A stretch of 64,000 bases of DNA from Porphyromonas gingivalis ATCC 33277 (lineage in GTDB: Bacteria; Bacteroidota; Bacteroidia; Bacteroidales; Porphyromonadaceae), in the NCBI RefSeq assembly GCF_000010505.1, contig NC_010729.1, positions 668,501-732,500 of the forward strand, written 5' to 3'. Below are positions 28,869 to 38,953 of the stretch, one piece after another. Made by a program: the position numbers and the translations under genes. Numbering within the stretch: position 1 is the first letter of the stretch; every line of letters begins with the position of its first letter. The notes beneath the pieces were generated by a model. The model was given only the letters and a program-made list of their open reading frames with translations. It ran no database searches and was not told where the DNA came from.

Positions 28869-30365
28869 ATGAACAAAGTGTGGAAATACGTGACGGGAGC
28901 CTTTGGCGTAGCAGCCGTCAGCGCAGTAGCATCGGTGGCAACAGTGGCTGCTTTGGGACACTACCGAGGCGAATCTTTCATAACCGATGGTACGGAAAAC
29001 GAATTCGGATTCAAGCAGACATCTTACACAACGACATCCGGAGCCTCCGCCGCTCTACCCAATTTGGTCGAAGCTGCAGAAGCATCGGTACACGCCGTAG
29101 TACACATCAAAGTGGAGTCCGAGCAGCGAATGGACTCTCAGCAGTACTTCGATCCGTTCGAATTCTTCTTCGGAGGCGAATCCAGAAACTTCCAGCGTCC
29201 CCAAACACGGCAGGTAGTAGGCTACGGTTCGGGGGTGATCATCAGCACAGACGGATATATCATCACGAATAATCATGTAGTAAAGGGAGCCAAAGAAATG
29301 ACGGTAACGCTCAATGACAATCGTACCTTCAAGGCCAAACTGATCGGTAGCGATGCCACGACCGACATAGCCTTGCTGAAAGTAGATGCCAAGGGGCTGC
29401 CGACAATTCCTTTCGGCGACTCTGACAAGCTTCGTGTGGGAGAGTGGGTATTGGCCGTAGGCAATCCTTTTAATCTTACTTCCACGGTAACGGCCGGCAT
29501 CGTCAGCGCAAAAGGTCGCTCCACTCAGCAGGTGGCCAGAGGCGGTTCGCTCCAGATAGAATCTTTTATTCAGACGGATGCTGCTGTCAATTCAGGCAAC
29601 AGCGGCGGTGCGTTGGTGAATGATCGTGGCGAACTGATCGGTATCAATACGATGATCTACAGCCAAACGGGCAACTATGCCGGCTACTCATTTGCCGTAC
29701 CTATTTCCATAGCGGCGAAAGTGGTAGCCGACATCAAGCAGTACGGTACCGTACAGCGCGCCGTGCTGGGCATTGCCGGCGGAGATATATCGGACGAAGC
29801 AGTCAAAGAATACGATCTGAAGGTGCGCGAGGGTGCTCTCGTAGCAGACTTTGCCGAAGTCAGTGCAGCTATCTCTGCCGGTATGCAGAAGGGGGATGTG
29901 ATCACCGCCGTAGAAGGCAAACAGATAAAGAGTTTCCCACAACTGCAAGAAGCCATCAGCCGCTACAGACCGGGAGACAAAGTGAAGCTGACCATCAATC
30001 GTAAGGGAGCGACCAAGGAACTGACCGTCACGCTCAAGAACAATGAAGGAAGTACTTCGGTAATCACCGGCGAATCGACCGGAAATGTATTGGGAGCATC
30101 ATTCAAAGACCTCAGTGCCGAACAAATGCGATCCTATGGTGTTTCTTATGGTGTAGAGGTAACCTCTGTAAGCTCGGGGAAATTCAAGGATGCAGGTATC
30201 AAGAAAGGATTCATCATCCTTTCGATCAACCGCCAACCGGTAAGCTCAGGTGCCGATGTCAGCGACATCGTTCGTGAGGCCGGACAGAGCCGATCGGGTC
30301 GCTTGATCATCGTGCGTGGGTTTTATCCGGACGGTAATATCCGGACCTTCGAAGTAGAACTATAA
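28869..30365 (+). CDS. htrA: Periplasmic HtrA/DegP-type serine protease
   Basis: 498 residues. Exported trypsin-fold protease and chaperone for misfolded envelope proteins. A hydrophobic N-terminus (VTGAFGVAAVSAVASVATVAAL) acts as signal peptide or anchor. Catalytic triad: His in ITNNHVVKG (near 135), Asp in TTDIALLKV (near 165), Ser in NSGNSGGALV (near 245). Two PDZ domains follow (about 290-385 and 400-490). P. gingivalis HtrA is known to help with oxidative and heat stress. Followed at 190 bases by rpoD. Confidence 0.96.
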   Translation: MNKVWKYVTGAFGVAAVSAVASVATVAALGHYRGESFITDGTENEFGFKQTSYTTTSGASAALPNLVEAAEASVHAVVHIKVESEQRMDSQQYFDPFEFFFGGESRNFQRPQTRQVVGYGSGVIISTDGYIITNNHVVKGAKEMTVTLNDNRTFKAKLIGSDATTDIALLKVDAKGLPTIPFGDSDKLRVGEWVLAVGNPFNLTSTVTAGIVSAKGRSTQQVARGGSLQIESFIQTDAAVNSGNSGGALVNDRGELIGINTMIYSQTGNYAGYSFAVPISIAAKVVADIKQYGTVQRAVLGIAGGDISDEAVKEYDLKVREGALVADFAEVSAAISAGMQKGDVITAVEGKQIKSFPQLQEAISRYRPGDKVKLTINRKGATKELTVTLKNNEGSTSVITGESTGNVLGASFKDLSAEQMRSYGVSYGVEVTSVSSGKFKDAGIKKGFIILSINRQPVSSGADVSDIVREAGQSRSGRLIIVRGFYPDGNIRTFEVEL

Positions 30366-30430
30366 GGACCGGGGATACAAGATCTCGATTATAGGCCGCG
30401 CGCACCCGACAGAGATTATTCCCGCTGCAG

Positions 30431-30496
30431 TCGCTCTTCTCTCTACCTTCCTCTCATCCCGCGAGGAAAGATCGAGAGAGGAGCGATTGTATTTTT
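30431..30496 (+). terminator. htrA terminator
   Basis: TCGCTCTTCTCTC (from 30431) pairs with GAGAGAGGAGCGA (30474-30486) with one small irregularity, followed by TTGTATTTTT. Confidence 0.6.
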
Positions 30497-30517
30497 CCGA
30501 TTACTAAGGATATTTAC

Positions 30518-30525
30518 TATTTTTG
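30518..30525 (+). promoter_or_regulatory. rpoD: Candidate -7 box for rpoD
   Basis: TATTTTTG 30 bases before the rpoD ATG; the -33 motif is unclear. An SD-like AAGGAG lies at 30544-30549, unusual in Bacteroidota where SD motifs are generally absent. Confidence 0.35.
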
Positions 30526-30554
30526 CAAACCAAATTAAAGCGTAAGGAGCAAGA

Positions 30555-31418
30555 ATGAGGCAACTTAAAATTTCCAAGTCGATCACGAATCGTGAAAGCG
30601 CGTCTCTGGACAAGTATCTGCAGGAGATCGGTCGCGAGGACCTGATCTCGGTCGAAGAAGAAGTAGAGTTGGCGCAAGCCATTAAACGCGGTGATCGCAA
30701 AGCTCTTGAAAAGCTGACTCGTGCCAATCTTCGTTTCGTAGTATCCGTAGCCAAACAATACCAGAATCAGGGTCTCAGTTTGCCGGACTTGATCAATGAA
30801 GGAAACCTCGGATTGATCAAAGCGGCAGAGAAATTCGACGAAACGCGCGGTTTTAAGTTTATCTCGTATGCCGTATGGTGGATCCGCCAGTCCATCCTGC
30901 AAGCATTGGCCGAGCAGTCTCGTATCGTCCGCCTGCCACTGAATCAGGTGGGAACACTCAACAAGATCATCAAGGCCCAGCAGAAATTCGAGCAGGAGAA
31001 TGAGCGTCGCCCCTCATCAGCAGAGTTGGCTAAGGAGCTGGACATTGCAGAAGACAAAATTGCCGATACGATGAAAGTATCCGGACGGCATATCTCTGTG
31101 GATGCTCCTTTCGTGGAAGGTGAAGACAACAGCCTGCTGGATGTACTCGTCAATGAGGATACCCCCAATACGGACAAGTCGCTGATCAATGAATCGCTGG
31201 CCGTTGAGATAGAAAGAGCTTTGTCCACACTGACGGAGCGCGAAGCAGAGATCGTGAAGCTGTTCTTCGGCATTGCCGGCTGTCAAGAGATGACACTGGA
31301 AGAAATCGGCGACAAATTCGGTCTCACCCGCGAACGCGTCCGTCAGATAAAAGAGAAGGCTATTCGCCGTTTGCGACAGAGCAACGAGTGCAAGAATCTG
31401 AAAGGTTATCTCGGCTAA
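30555..31418 (+). CDS. rpoD: Primary sigma factor (RpoD/SigA, Bacteroidota type)
   Basis: 287 residues. Region 1.1 and the non-conserved region of E. coli sigma-70 are absent, which is normal for the primary sigma of this phylum. Region 1.2 is [16 protein letters not shown]; region 2 has [27 protein letters not shown] and [18 protein letters not shown]; region 3 follows; region 4 ends with a helix-turn-helix [20 protein letters not shown]. It recognises the TTTG/TAnnTTTG promoters seen across this window. Confidence 0.96.
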   Translation: MRQLKISKSITNRESASLDKYLQEIGREDLISVEEEVELAQAIKRGDRKALEKLTRANLRFVVSVAKQYQNQGLSLPDLINEGNLGLIKAAEKFDETRGFKFISYAVWWIRQSILQALAEQSRIVRLPLNQVGTLNKIIKAQQKFEQENERRPSSAELAKELDIAEDKIADTMKVSGRHISVDAPFVEGEDNSLLDVLVNEDTPNTDKSLINESLAVEIERALSTLTEREAEIVKLFFGIAGCQEMTLEEIGDKFGLTRERVRQIKEKAIRRLRQSNECKNLKGYLG

Positions 31419-31444
31419 CGCCCGATAGCCACAAAATATTCGGG

Positions 31445-31475
31445 TTGCGTATTTGCACGAATGTGTGTACCTTCG
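31445..31475 (+). promoter_or_regulatory. Candidate promoter of the rpsF operon
   Basis: TTG (31445-31447), 20 bases, then TACCTTCG (31468-31475), one mismatch to TAnnTTTG. It gives a short leader before the rpsF ATG at 31515. Confidence 0.45.
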
Positions 31476-31514
31476 CGGCCGAAATTATCGAATAATTCAC
31501 ATAAAGGTTTAACA

Positions 31515-31868
31515 ATGAACAACTACGAAACCGTTTTCATTTTGACTCCCGTTTTGTCTGATGCTCAGATGAAGGAAGCGGTAGACAAGTTCACCGGTCT
31601 CCTCAAACAGGAAGGAGCCGTGATCGTGAACGAAGAAAACTGGGGCTTGCGCAAGCTCGCCTATCCGATCCAAAAGAAATCGACCGGCTTCTATCAGCTC
31701 GTCGAATTTCAAGCTAACCCCGATGTAATCGCCAAGTTGGAGACGAACTTCCGTCGTGACGAGCGCGTGATTCGCTTCTTGACTTTCCGTCAGGATAAGT
31801 TCGCAGCAGAGTATGCAGCAAAGAGAAGAAGTCTGAAAGCAAAAACAGAAGAAGTAAAGGAGGCGTAA
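31515..31868 (+). CDS. rpsF: 30S ribosomal protein S6
   Basis: 117 residues. The S6 fold is clear from [38 protein letters not shown] and [13 protein letters not shown], with a charged C-terminal tail. The frame is open to 31461, but the longer start would overlap the promoter box at 31468-31475; the ATG at 31515 is used. First gene of the conserved rpsF-rpsR-rplI operon; S6 and S18 bind 16S rRNA together. Confidence 0.97.
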
Positions 31869-31871
31869 ATC

Positions 31872-32144
31872 ATGGCAGCTAACAATCAAGGAGAAATTCG
31901 TTACCTGACTCCGTTGTCGGTAGACACAAAGAAGAAGAAATACTGTCGGTTCAAAAAGAGCGGTATCCGCTATATCGACTATAAGGATCCCGAATTCCTG
32001 AAAAAGTTCCTGAACGAACAAGGCAAGATCCTGCCGCGTCGCATCACCGGCACTTCGTTGAAGTTCCAACGCCGTGTCGCTCAGGCAGTGAAGCGTGCAC
32101 GCCACTTGGCGCTTTTGCCCTACGTAACCGATATGATGAAATAA
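31872..32144 (+). CDS. rpsR: 30S ribosomal protein S18
   Basis: 90 residues. S18 motifs [23 protein letters not shown] and [32 protein letters not shown]-type core are present. Three bases after rpsF. The single cysteine in KKKYCRFK is the usual one. Confidence 0.98.
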   Translation: MAANNQGEIRYLTPLSVDTKKKKYCRFKKSGIRYIDYKDPEFLKKFLNEQGKILPRRITGTSLKFQRRVAQAVKRARHLALLPYVTDMMK

Positions 32145-32168
32145 TAAAAACAGACGAGGAGACAGAAT

Positions 32169-32708
32169 ATGCAAGTTATTTTGAAAGAAGATGTAGTCAA
32201 TCTTGGCTACAAAGACGATATCGTGACAGTCAAGGACGGTTACGGTCGCAACTTTCTAATCCCGCAGGGTAAAGCAGTGATCGCATCGGAATCAGCCAAG
32301 AAAGTATTGGCTGAGAACCTGAGACAACGCGCTCACAAAATCGCTCAGATCAAGAAAGAGGCTGAAGAAAAAGCTGCATCAATGCAGGGCATCAGCCTGA
32401 CGATCAAGGCCAAGACAAGCAGCACGGGCACAATCTTCGGATCGGTAACGAATATCCAGATCGCAGAAGAGCTGGCGAAAAAAGGCGTGGAAGTGGATCG
32501 TAAGATCATCGTCCTCAAGCCTGCCGTTAAGGAAGTGGGCAACTATACGGCTGTAGTGCGCCTGCACAAGGAAGTTACTGTAGAAATTCCCTTCGAAGTA
32601 GTTTCCGAAAATGAAACTATCATAGAAGCAAAGCCGGAAGGAGCTCCTGTTCCCGTAGCGGAAGAGCCGGCCGCTGAGGCAGAACAAGCAGAAGTTGCTG
32701 CAGAATAA
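32169..32708 (+). CDS. rplI: 50S ribosomal protein L9
   Basis: 179 residues. N-terminal L9 domain: [23 protein letters not shown] and [14 protein letters not shown]; then the long connecting helix and the C-terminal domain with [16 protein letters not shown]. Compared with about 150 residues in E. coli it has an Ala/Glu-rich tail of about 25 residues ([18 protein letters not shown]), common in this phylum. 24 bases after rpsR. Confidence 0.97.
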
Positions 32709-32807
32709 GCACACTGAGATTGTTCCTTTTTAGCCTGTCCTCCAATGCTTGGATGGACATGGATAAAGGAATAACAGCTTTGTCAGCATTCGGAATAAAA
32801 CGATATG

Positions 32808-32845
32808 AGAGGGTGGACCAAAACGCATAGTTTTGGCTCACCCTC
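32808..32845 (+). terminator. Terminator of the rpsF-rpsR-rplI operon
   Basis: GAGGGTG (32808-32814) and ACCAAAAC pair with GTTTTGG and CACCCTC (32839-32845) around a five-base loop, with a small internal mismatch. T-run after the stem is weak. Confidence 0.55.
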
Positions 32846-32943
32846 TTCGGTTGTCCGGGACAATCGACAAATACAATCTCCGGAACAGAAGAAAAGGAGC
32901 ACGAGAACGTGCTTCCCTGCTCATAGCTCAAGCACCTTTTTCT

Positions 32944-32951
32944 TACTTTTG
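32944..32951 (+). promoter_or_regulatory. Candidate -7 box for the lptF/G-like gene
   Basis: TACTTTTG, 33 bases before the ATG at 32984. No clear -33 partner. Confidence 0.35.
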
Positions 32952-32983
32952 TAGGGACTAACAAGGAAGCGCAACCCGCCAAG

Positions 32984-34939
32984 ATGAAAAAACTACCGGT
33001 CAAGAGGCTCTACCTTTTCATGCTACAGACTTTTCTGCCACTCCTGCTGATGACTTTTGCCATCTGTTGGTTTGTAGTTTTGATGCAGTTTCTGTGGAAA
33101 TATGTGGACGACATGGTCGGCAAAGGACTGAGTGCCATCATCTTGTCCAAGATGCTTTTCTACGCAGCCATGACCTTGGTTCCCATGGCACTCCCACTGG
33201 GTGTCCTGTTGGCTTCATTGATGACCTTCGGAAATTTGGGCGAACGCTTGGAATTGCTCGCCATGAAGTCGGCCGGAGTACCGCTCTATCGCATCATGAA
33301 ACCTCTTTTCTTCTCTGTCGTAGCCATTGCTTGCGGGCTTTTCATCTTTCAGAACGATCTGATGATCCAGTCCCAAGTGAAATTCTACACGATCCTGTTT
33401 TCTGCGAGAAGGGCGACTCCGGAACTGGAAATTCCCGAAGGTTCTTTCTACAATGGTATTCATGGGTACAATCTCTTTGTAGCCAAGAAAGATCGCCGCA
33501 CGGGAATGCTCCACGACATGATGATCTATGACCACTCTCAAGGGTTTGCCGATGCCCGGATTATTGTCGCTGACAGCGGCAAGCTGAAGATGGATGAGGG
33601 CAAAACATTCCTTACCCTCATGCTCCACTCCGGCGAAACGTTCCAAAATCTCCGCTCGCAACAGACGGAAAGCAATGCCCCCACACCATACATGCGCGAA
33701 CGCTTCCGTACCAAAGAGATCGTCATCCCCTTCGATGCCAACTTCAGTCTGATGGACGAAGGAGCTATGCGTGGGGAATATGTGGGCAAGAACCTGATCC
33801 AGTTGCAACGATTCATAGACACTGTCACTCTCCGTGTCGATAGTGCTTCGTTCCGAAATGCGAACAATCTATATATCCAGACCTACAACGCCCGCTATGC
33901 GACATCGCCGCTTTCTCCTCTCGATACATCGGCAATTTCGATTGCCTACAGAACTAAAATAGAGCAGGCTGCCAAGGCAATACCGACAACGCTGGACAGC
34001 ATAGAGAGCAGATCGACCCTTTCGCAGCGTTTGGAAGCCCGATCCGTAATGATAAACCGATTCGACACCTACATCGGCGAATGCATGATCATGAAAGAAT
34101 CCACCGCATTCGAAAGAGACAGACGTATCTCCCATATGAGGGAGTGGCACACCAAGTTTACCTATCCGGTAGCCTGCCTGATCTTTTTCTTTATCGGTGC
34201 GCCATTGGGTGCTATCATACGAAAAGGAGGACTCGGCACGCCTATTGTGGCATCGGTGCTTTTCTTTGTTCTCTATTATATGGTAGATACCTTTGGTGTT
34301 AAGATGGCCAAGACCGAAGAGTGGCCTGTCTGGTTGGGAATGTGGCTGAGCACTTTTGTGTTAGTGCCGTTTGGCTTTTTCCTCACCTATAAGGCTACAC
34401 GCGACTCCTCTACGCTAAATGTGGATACCTATGTGAACTGGATCAAACGTGTCTTCAGACCTCAACGGCTACGCCTGCTGGAAAGGAAAGAGCTTGTAGT
34501 CGAAGAGGCAGACTATGAATACGCTTTGGGTGAAATAGCCAATGTCCGCTCTGATGCACAGCAAATGCTCGGTTCGCGAATCATGAGCCGTCCGCTCCCC
34601 TTCATCTGGCTGTTTGGCGGTGATCTATCCTTACAAAAGGAACTCAGTACTCGCGTAGATACTATGGTGGAATACCTCCATAATACCACCGACAACCTCA
34701 TTTTTGCCAAGCTGATGGATGTACCTCCGCTGCCCACTACTCTTTCGCACTGGTTACCCAAGGACAAACGATCGGGCATCGCTCTGGGACTACTCCTGCC
34801 GATCTCTCTCCCGATGCTTATATACCTCGGAAGCCGGCGCAAACTATTGAAAGAAGAACTGCATACGTTGATCAAGACGTGTGACGAATTGGAAGAAATA
34901 ATCAACAAGAAAAAATACAAACCAAATCATATAAAGTAA
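32984..34939 (+). CDS. LptF/LptG-type (YjgP/YjgQ) permease
   Basis: 651 residues. Inner-membrane subunit of the LPS transporter that moves lipid A-containing glycolipid from the inner membrane to the Lpt bridge. Three membrane segments at the N-terminus ([50 protein letters not shown]; then near residue 100), a periplasmic beta-jellyroll section (about 120-370), and three more around residues 390-480 ([27 protein letters not shown]). About 170 additional C-terminal residues, with a further membrane segment near the end, make it longer than the roughly 360 of Proteobacteria; Bacteroidota proteins of this family commonly have this length. Overlaps ribBA by one base. Its partner ATPase LptB is at 60290. 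Confidence 0.85.
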   Translation: MKKLPVKRLYLFMLQTFLPLLLMTFAICWFVVLMQFLWKYVDDMVGKGLSAIILSKMLFYAAMTLVPMALPLGVLLASLMTFGNLGERLELLAMKSAGVPLYRIMKPLFFSVVAIACGLFIFQNDLMIQSQVKFYTILFSARRATPELEIPEGSFYNGIHGYNLFVAKKDRRTGMLHDMMIYDHSQGFADARIIVADSGKLKMDEGKTFLTLMLHSGETFQNLRSQQTESNAPTPYMRERFRTKEIVIPFDANFSLMDEGAMRGEYVGKNLIQLQRFIDTVTLRVDSASFRNANNLYIQTYNARYATSPLSPLDTSAISIAYRTKIEQAAKAIPTTLDSIESRSTLSQRLEARSVMINRFDTYIGECMIMKESTAFERDRRISHMREWHTKFTYPVACLIFFFIGAPLGAIIRKGGLGTPIVASVLFFVLYYMVDTFGVKMAKTEEWPVWLGMWLSTFVLVPFGFFLTYKATRDSSTLNVDTYVNWIKRVFRPQRLRLLERKELVVEEADYEYALGEIANVRSDAQQMLGSRIMSRPLPFIWLFGGDLSLQKELSTRVDTMVEYLHNTTDNLIFAKLMDVPPLPTTLSHWLPKDKRSGIALGLLLPISLPMLIYLGSRRKLLKEELHTLIKTCDELEEIINKKKYKPNHIK

Positions 34940-36159
34940 TGATGGAAGAAATCAAGCTGAATACTATTGAAGAAGCCCTGGAAGACTTCAAGGAAGGTAA
35001 GTTCCTGATCGTCGTGGATGATGAAGATCGTGAAAATGAAGGCGACTTTATCATCGCAGCGGAGAAGATAACGCCGGATAAAGTGAACTTCATGATGCAC
35101 CACGGCCGCGGCGTCCTCTGCGCTCCCATATCCGAAGAGCGTGCTCACGAGCTGGAGCTGGAGATGCAAGTGCCGGACAATACCTCGGTACACGAGACTC
35201 CCTTTACCGTTACGGTAGACCGCCTCGGCAATGGCTGTACCACGGGTGTTTCCATGTACGACCGTGCACAGACGATTTTGGCTCTGGCCGATCCCAACAC
35301 ACGTCCGTCGGATTTGGGACGTCCGGGGCATATCTGCCCACTCCGTGCGCGCAGCCGTGGTGTTCTGCGTCGGGCAGGACACACGGAAGCGGCTGTGGAT
35401 TTGGCACGTCTATGCGGCATGCAACCGGCTGCAGCCCTCATAGAGATTATCAATGAGGACGGTACCATGGCACGTTTGCCACAGCTATGGGAGGTCTCCA
35501 AGCGTTTTGGACTGAAGATCATTGCCATCAAAGATCTGATAGCCTACCGCCTCAAACAAGAATCCATCGTAGAAAAGGGTGTAGAAGTGGATATGCCTAC
35601 CGAATACGGACACTTCCGACTCATACCTTTCCGTCAAAAATCCAATGGACTGGAGCACATAGCTTTGTTCAAGGGGACGTGGGACGAAAATGAACCGATA
35701 CTCGTTCGTATGCACTCATCTTGTGCCACTGGCGACATATTCGGCTCTATGCGTTGTGACTGTGGCGGCCAATTACTGCAAGCAATGGAGAAGATCGAGA
35801 AAGAAGGCAAGGGAGCTATCATCTATCTGAATCAGGAAGGCCGCGGTATCGGCCTGATGGAAAAGATGAAGGCTTATAAGCTACAGGAACAGGGTATGGA
35901 TACGATAGACGCCAACCTCTGCCTCGGACACAAAGCCGATGAACGTGATTATGGCATAGGTGCCCAAATTCTGCGTCTTTTGGGCATCAAGAAAATGCGC
36001 TTGATGACAAACAACCCGGTCAAACGTATCGGACTGGAAGCTTTCGGCTTGGAGATCGTAGAAAATATCCCCCTGGAAACTGCCCCAAATCGCTACAACG
36101 AGTTCTATCTGCGCACCAAGAAAGAACGTATGGGGCACGAGCTGCACAACATCAAATAA
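34939..36159 (+). CDS. ribBA: Bifunctional DHBP synthase / GTP cyclohydrolase II
   Basis: 406 residues. Two fused riboflavin-pathway enzymes. Residues 1-205 are 3,4-dihydroxy-2-butanone-4-phosphate synthase ([32 protein letters not shown]). Residues 206-406 are GTP cyclohydrolase II, with the zinc site [18 protein letters not shown] and the motif [19 protein letters not shown], then [19 protein letters not shown]. Zinc cysteines are intact. Starts at ATG 34939 in TAATG overlap; a second ATG at 34942 is possible. Confidence 0.97.
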   Translation: MMEEIKLNTIEEALEDFKEGKFLIVVDDEDRENEGDFIIAAEKITPDKVNFMMHHGRGVLCAPISEERAHELELEMQVPDNTSVHETPFTVTVDRLGNGCTTGVSMYDRAQTILALADPNTRPSDLGRPGHICPLRARSRGVLRRAGHTEAAVDLARLCGMQPAAALIEIINEDGTMARLPQLWEVSKRFGLKIIAIKDLIAYRLKQESIVEKGVEVDMPTEYGHFRLIPFRQKSNGLEHIALFKGTWDENEPILVRMHSSCATGDIFGSMRCDCGGQLLQAMEKIEKEGKGAIIYLNQEGRGIGLMEKMKAYKLQEQGMDTIDANLCLGHKADERDYGIGAQILRLLGIKKMRLMTNNPVKRIGLEAFGLEIVENIPLETAPNRYNEFYLRTKKERMGHELHNIK

Positions 36160-36188
36160 GAAGCGATTCCGCCTCTTAACAGGTTCTT

Positions 36189-36232
36189 AAAAAGGCCGTC
36201 GGACGTTTGTCATACGTTCCGACGGCCTTTCT
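36189..36232 (+). terminator. ribBA terminator
   Basis: AAAGGCCGTCGGA pairs with TCCGACGGCCTTT around a short loop, with A and T runs on either side. Confidence 0.8.
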
Positions 36233-36285
36233 CTTTAATCGGCGAAAGGCGATGTGCATGCGGTTCCCTCCTCTTTATCCGTTAT

Positions 36286-36526
36286 GAGACTGTTGCACAA
36301 TAACCTCCCACCTCCTTATATCGATCAAGACAGACACAAGCATTGATTCGACGAAGAAAGGAAGTATTTCATGCAATCTCTTCAAAGCTCAAGTATACCT
36401 CTGATGGAAACTTGGGGAAATTTCTGTTTGCTTGGTAGCCATATCTTGAGGTTTGATCTTTCCCGAAGACACTAAGAATCAGCTCTGCGGCAAAAGAGTT
36501 CAATGAAACTCCCATGCAACAGTCTC
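36286..36526. mobile_element. Intact MITE239-type element
   Basis: 241 bp with perfect 12-bp terminal inverted repeats, GAGACTGTTGCA (36286-36297) and TGCAACAGTCTC (36515-36526), flanked by a direct repeat CGTTAT (36280-36285 and 36527-36532). No ORF. Homologous left halves are at 7552-7676 and 23749-23949. The ends match the ISPg1 ends at 10 of 12 positions, which suggests mobilisation by an IS5-family transposase. Confidence 0.88.
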
Positions 36527-36534
36527 CGTTATAT

Positions 36535-37873
36535 GAGACCTTTGCACGGCGATTGGTGTGTATTTTGCCTGTTAATTCATTGTATAATAGGGAGTTATTT
36601 TGTATATTTGAGTAGTAAAAACAGCATAATATTCCTCCCATGGCATACCAATTCAAGAATACCGATGAGCATGTAACATTTGCAGACGCACTCCTTTCAA
36701 AGCGTTATCGCAAAGCACAAAACGACTTCCTCAATCAGGTTGACAGGCTTATCGATTGGCGTCCGATCAGGACGCTGATCAACAAGAAAAACACGAAGCG
36801 ACAAAATGCCATCGGTGCCCCGGCTTATGACGTGATTCTCTTATTCAAGATGTTGCTTTTGGAGACATGGTACAACCTCAGTGATTGTGCTTTGGAGGAG
36901 CGCATCAATGATTCAATCACCTTTTCCCGATTCTTGGGACTGAAGATGGAAGAGGTATCTCCCGACCACAGCACCATCAGTCGATTTCGTTCGGCACTGA
37001 CAGAGTTGGGTCTCATGGACAAACTATTGGCGCAGTTTAACAAACAACTTTCGCGCCATCACATTTCGGTCAGGGAAGGGGTGCTTGTCGATGCAAGCCT
37101 TGTGGAGACGCCACATAAACCCAACGGAAGCATTACGATTGAAGTCGCAGACGACAGAGAAGACAATCGGAGCGAGGAGGAAAAAGAGGCAGAGGAGGAT
37201 TATCAAAAACAGGTTGTCCGTCAGCGTAAAGGGACGGATGAAGAAGCCCGTTGGGTTTACAAACAAAAGCGTTATCACTACGGATACAAAAAGCATTGTC
37301 TGACCAATGTTCAAGGCATTGTTCAAAAGGTGATAACGACAGCAGCGAACCGCAGTGACACGAAGGAGTTTATTCCGCTATTGCAGGGTGCAAACATACC
37401 TCAAGGCACAGCCGTCTTGGCGGACAAAGGATATGCTTGCGGGGAAAATCGTTCCTACCTGCAAACCCATCACCTTCAAGACGGCATCATGCACAAGGCA
37501 CAACGCAACAGGGCATTGACCGAGGAAGAGAAGCAACGAAACAAAGCAATCGGTCCGATACGGAGCACCATCGAACGCACCTTTGGCAGTATTCGCCGGT
37601 GGTTTCATGGCGGACGATGTCGATACCGGGGACTTGCCAAGACCCATACTCAAAACGTTCTTGAAAGCATCGCCTTTAATTTATACAGAACCCCGGGGAT
37701 AATTATGTCCTCATCCGTAGGATAAGGCATAACCACCCTTGAGGAGCTCGTACAAGTAGCTCCTCAAAGGGGGGATTTACAACTACTTTCACTCCTTACT
37801 GCCACCCCTTTCACTCGCTCCTTTTATGCCAAGAACTCCTCTTCCCTCCATCTCCTTATTTTTCAAAGGTCTC
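36535..37873 (+). mobile_element. IS1126/ISPg1-type insertion sequence (IS5 family), intact
   Basis: 1339 bp. Ends GAGACCTTTGCA (36535-36546) and the inverse of GAGACCTTTGAA at 37862-37873 match at 11 of 12. A 5-bp target duplication TATAT is at 36530-36534 and 37874-37878. Length, ends and 5-bp duplication match what I recall of IS1126. One complete transposase gene. It sits two bases beyond the MITE239 target repeat and 58 bases before the porQ ATG. Confidence 0.93.
36640..37725 (+). CDS. IS5-family transposase of ISPg1
   Basis: 361 residues. DDE transposase. N-terminal DNA-binding domain (about 1-100) includes FADALLSKRYRKAQ and YDVILLFKMLLLETWYNLSD; DHSTISRFR marks the DUF772-like region of IS5 enzymes. 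The DDE triad fits D151 (VLVDASLV), D262 (VLADKGYA) and E312 (IRSTIERTFGSIRRW). No frameshift or stop, so the element may still be mobile. A charged segment around 170-200 (DDREDNRSEEEKEAEEDYQ) separates the first two acidic residues. Near-identical copies are expected elsewhere in the genome. Confidence 0.95.
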   Translation: MAYQFKNTDEHVTFADALLSKRYRKAQNDFLNQVDRLIDWRPIRTLINKKNTKRQNAIGAPAYDVILLFKMLLLETWYNLSDCALEERINDSITFSRFLGLKMEEVSPDHSTISRFRSALTELGLMDKLLAQFNKQLSRHHISVREGVLVDASLVETPHKPNGSITIEVADDREDNRSEEEKEAEEDYQKQVVRQRKGTDEEARWVYKQKRYHYGYKKHCLTNVQGIVQKVITTAANRSDTKEFIPLLQGANIPQGTAVLADKGYACGENRSYLQTHHLQDGIMHKAQRNRALTEEEKQRNKAIGPIRSTIERTFGSIRRWFHGGRCRYRGLAKTHTQNVLESIAFNLYRTPGIIMSSSVG

Positions 37874-37897
37874 TATATGTTCAATGATGGAAAAATG

Positions 37898-37905
37898 TAT
37901 CTTTG
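37898..37905 (+). promoter_or_regulatory. porQ: porQ -7 box next to the IS end
   Basis: TATCTTTG lies 27 bases before the porQ ATG at 37932. The -33 position falls on the IS target duplication (37874-37878), so the insertion lies at or within the native -33 region. Confidence 0.45.
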
Positions 37906-37931
37906 CTCACTATCCACATAACCTTGTGTTC

Positions 37932-38924
37932 ATGATTCGCAAGCATTTCGGTATCATTTTGGGATTTCTTTCTCTTGTGTTTTCGGCAGGTGCTCAACAA
38001 GAGAAGCAGGTGTTTCATTTTCTGAACCTTCCGGCTACTGCACAGGCTTTGGCTGCCGGAGGCAAAGCTATCACCATCGTAGACGACAATCCCGGACTGG
38101 CTTTTGAGAATCCGGCTCTGCTCGGATATGAATCCGGTGGCCGCGCCTTTCTTTCCTATTTATATTATATGAGTGGTTCGCATATGGGCAATGCCTGTTA
38201 TGCCTCGTCCGTCGGAGAACGTGGCATGTGGGGTGTTGGCATGCGTTTCCTGAACTACGGGTCTATGCAAGGATACGATCAGAATGCGATTGCCACCGGC
38301 TCTTTTAGTGCTTCGGATATAGCTGTACAAGGATTTTACAGTCATGAACTGAGCAACCACTTCCGCGGTGGAGTCAGCCTAAAAGCATTGTATTCTTCTA
38401 TCGAGACGTATAGTTCCTTTGGCCTTGGTGTGGATGTCGGTATCAGTTATTACGACGATGACAAAGGATATTCCGCTTCCGCTCTGTTCAAGAACGTAGG
38501 GGCGCAACTGAAAGGCTATAATGAAGAACGGGAACCGTTCGATTGGGATTTCCAGCTCGGCTTTTCCCGCAGTTTTATCAATGCTCCGTTTCGCTTGCAC
38601 ATCACGTTGTTCAATCTGAATCCGCACTATTTCAAGCGTCTTGTACCACGTGATCTGTCCAAGATGCAAAAGTTCCTCCGACACTTCTCGATAGGAGCAG
38701 AATTTACTCCTTCTGAGAAGTTTTGGGTCGGGTTGGGATATACGCCACAGATTGCACAGGATTTCGAGGTGGAAGGCGGCAACAAATGGGGAGGTCTTTC
38801 GGCCGGCGTCGGTTTCACTTCAGGTGTAGTACGTGTAGGCGTATCTGCTGCCACCTATCATCCTGCAGCTCTTTCGTTCATGTGTTCGGTAGGTATCCGT
38901 TTGGACGATAAGAGCATCTTCTAA
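37932..38924 (+). CDS. porQ: Type IX secretion protein PorQ
   Basis: 330 residues from the ATG at 37932; the frame is open from 37884, but the later ATG gives a proper signal peptide (MIRKHFGIILGFLSLVFSAGAQQ) and lies after the -7 box. PorQ is an outer-membrane beta-barrel of the FadL/PorV type (GGKAITIVDDNPGLAFENPALLG) that belongs to the T9SS attachment complex with PorU, PorV and PorZ. The rest alternates barrel strands, for example GERGMWGVGMRFLNYGSMQGY. PG0602 in W83 by memory. The cargo cluster at 43401-49338 is nearby. Confidence 0.88.
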   Translation: MIRKHFGIILGFLSLVFSAGAQQEKQVFHFLNLPATAQALAAGGKAITIVDDNPGLAFENPALLGYESGGRAFLSYLYYMSGSHMGNACYASSVGERGMWGVGMRFLNYGSMQGYDQNAIATGSFSASDIAVQGFYSHELSNHFRGGVSLKALYSSIETYSSFGLGVDVGISYYDDDKGYSASALFKNVGAQLKGYNEEREPFDWDFQLGFSRSFINAPFRLHITLFNLNPHYFKRLVPRDLSKMQKFLRHFSIGAEFTPSEKFWVGLGYTPQIAQDFEVEGGNKWGGLSAGVGFTSGVVRVGVSAATYHPAALSFMCSVGIRLDDKSIF

Positions 38925-38953
38925 TACACCATTAACTATCAGCTTACTTTCTT

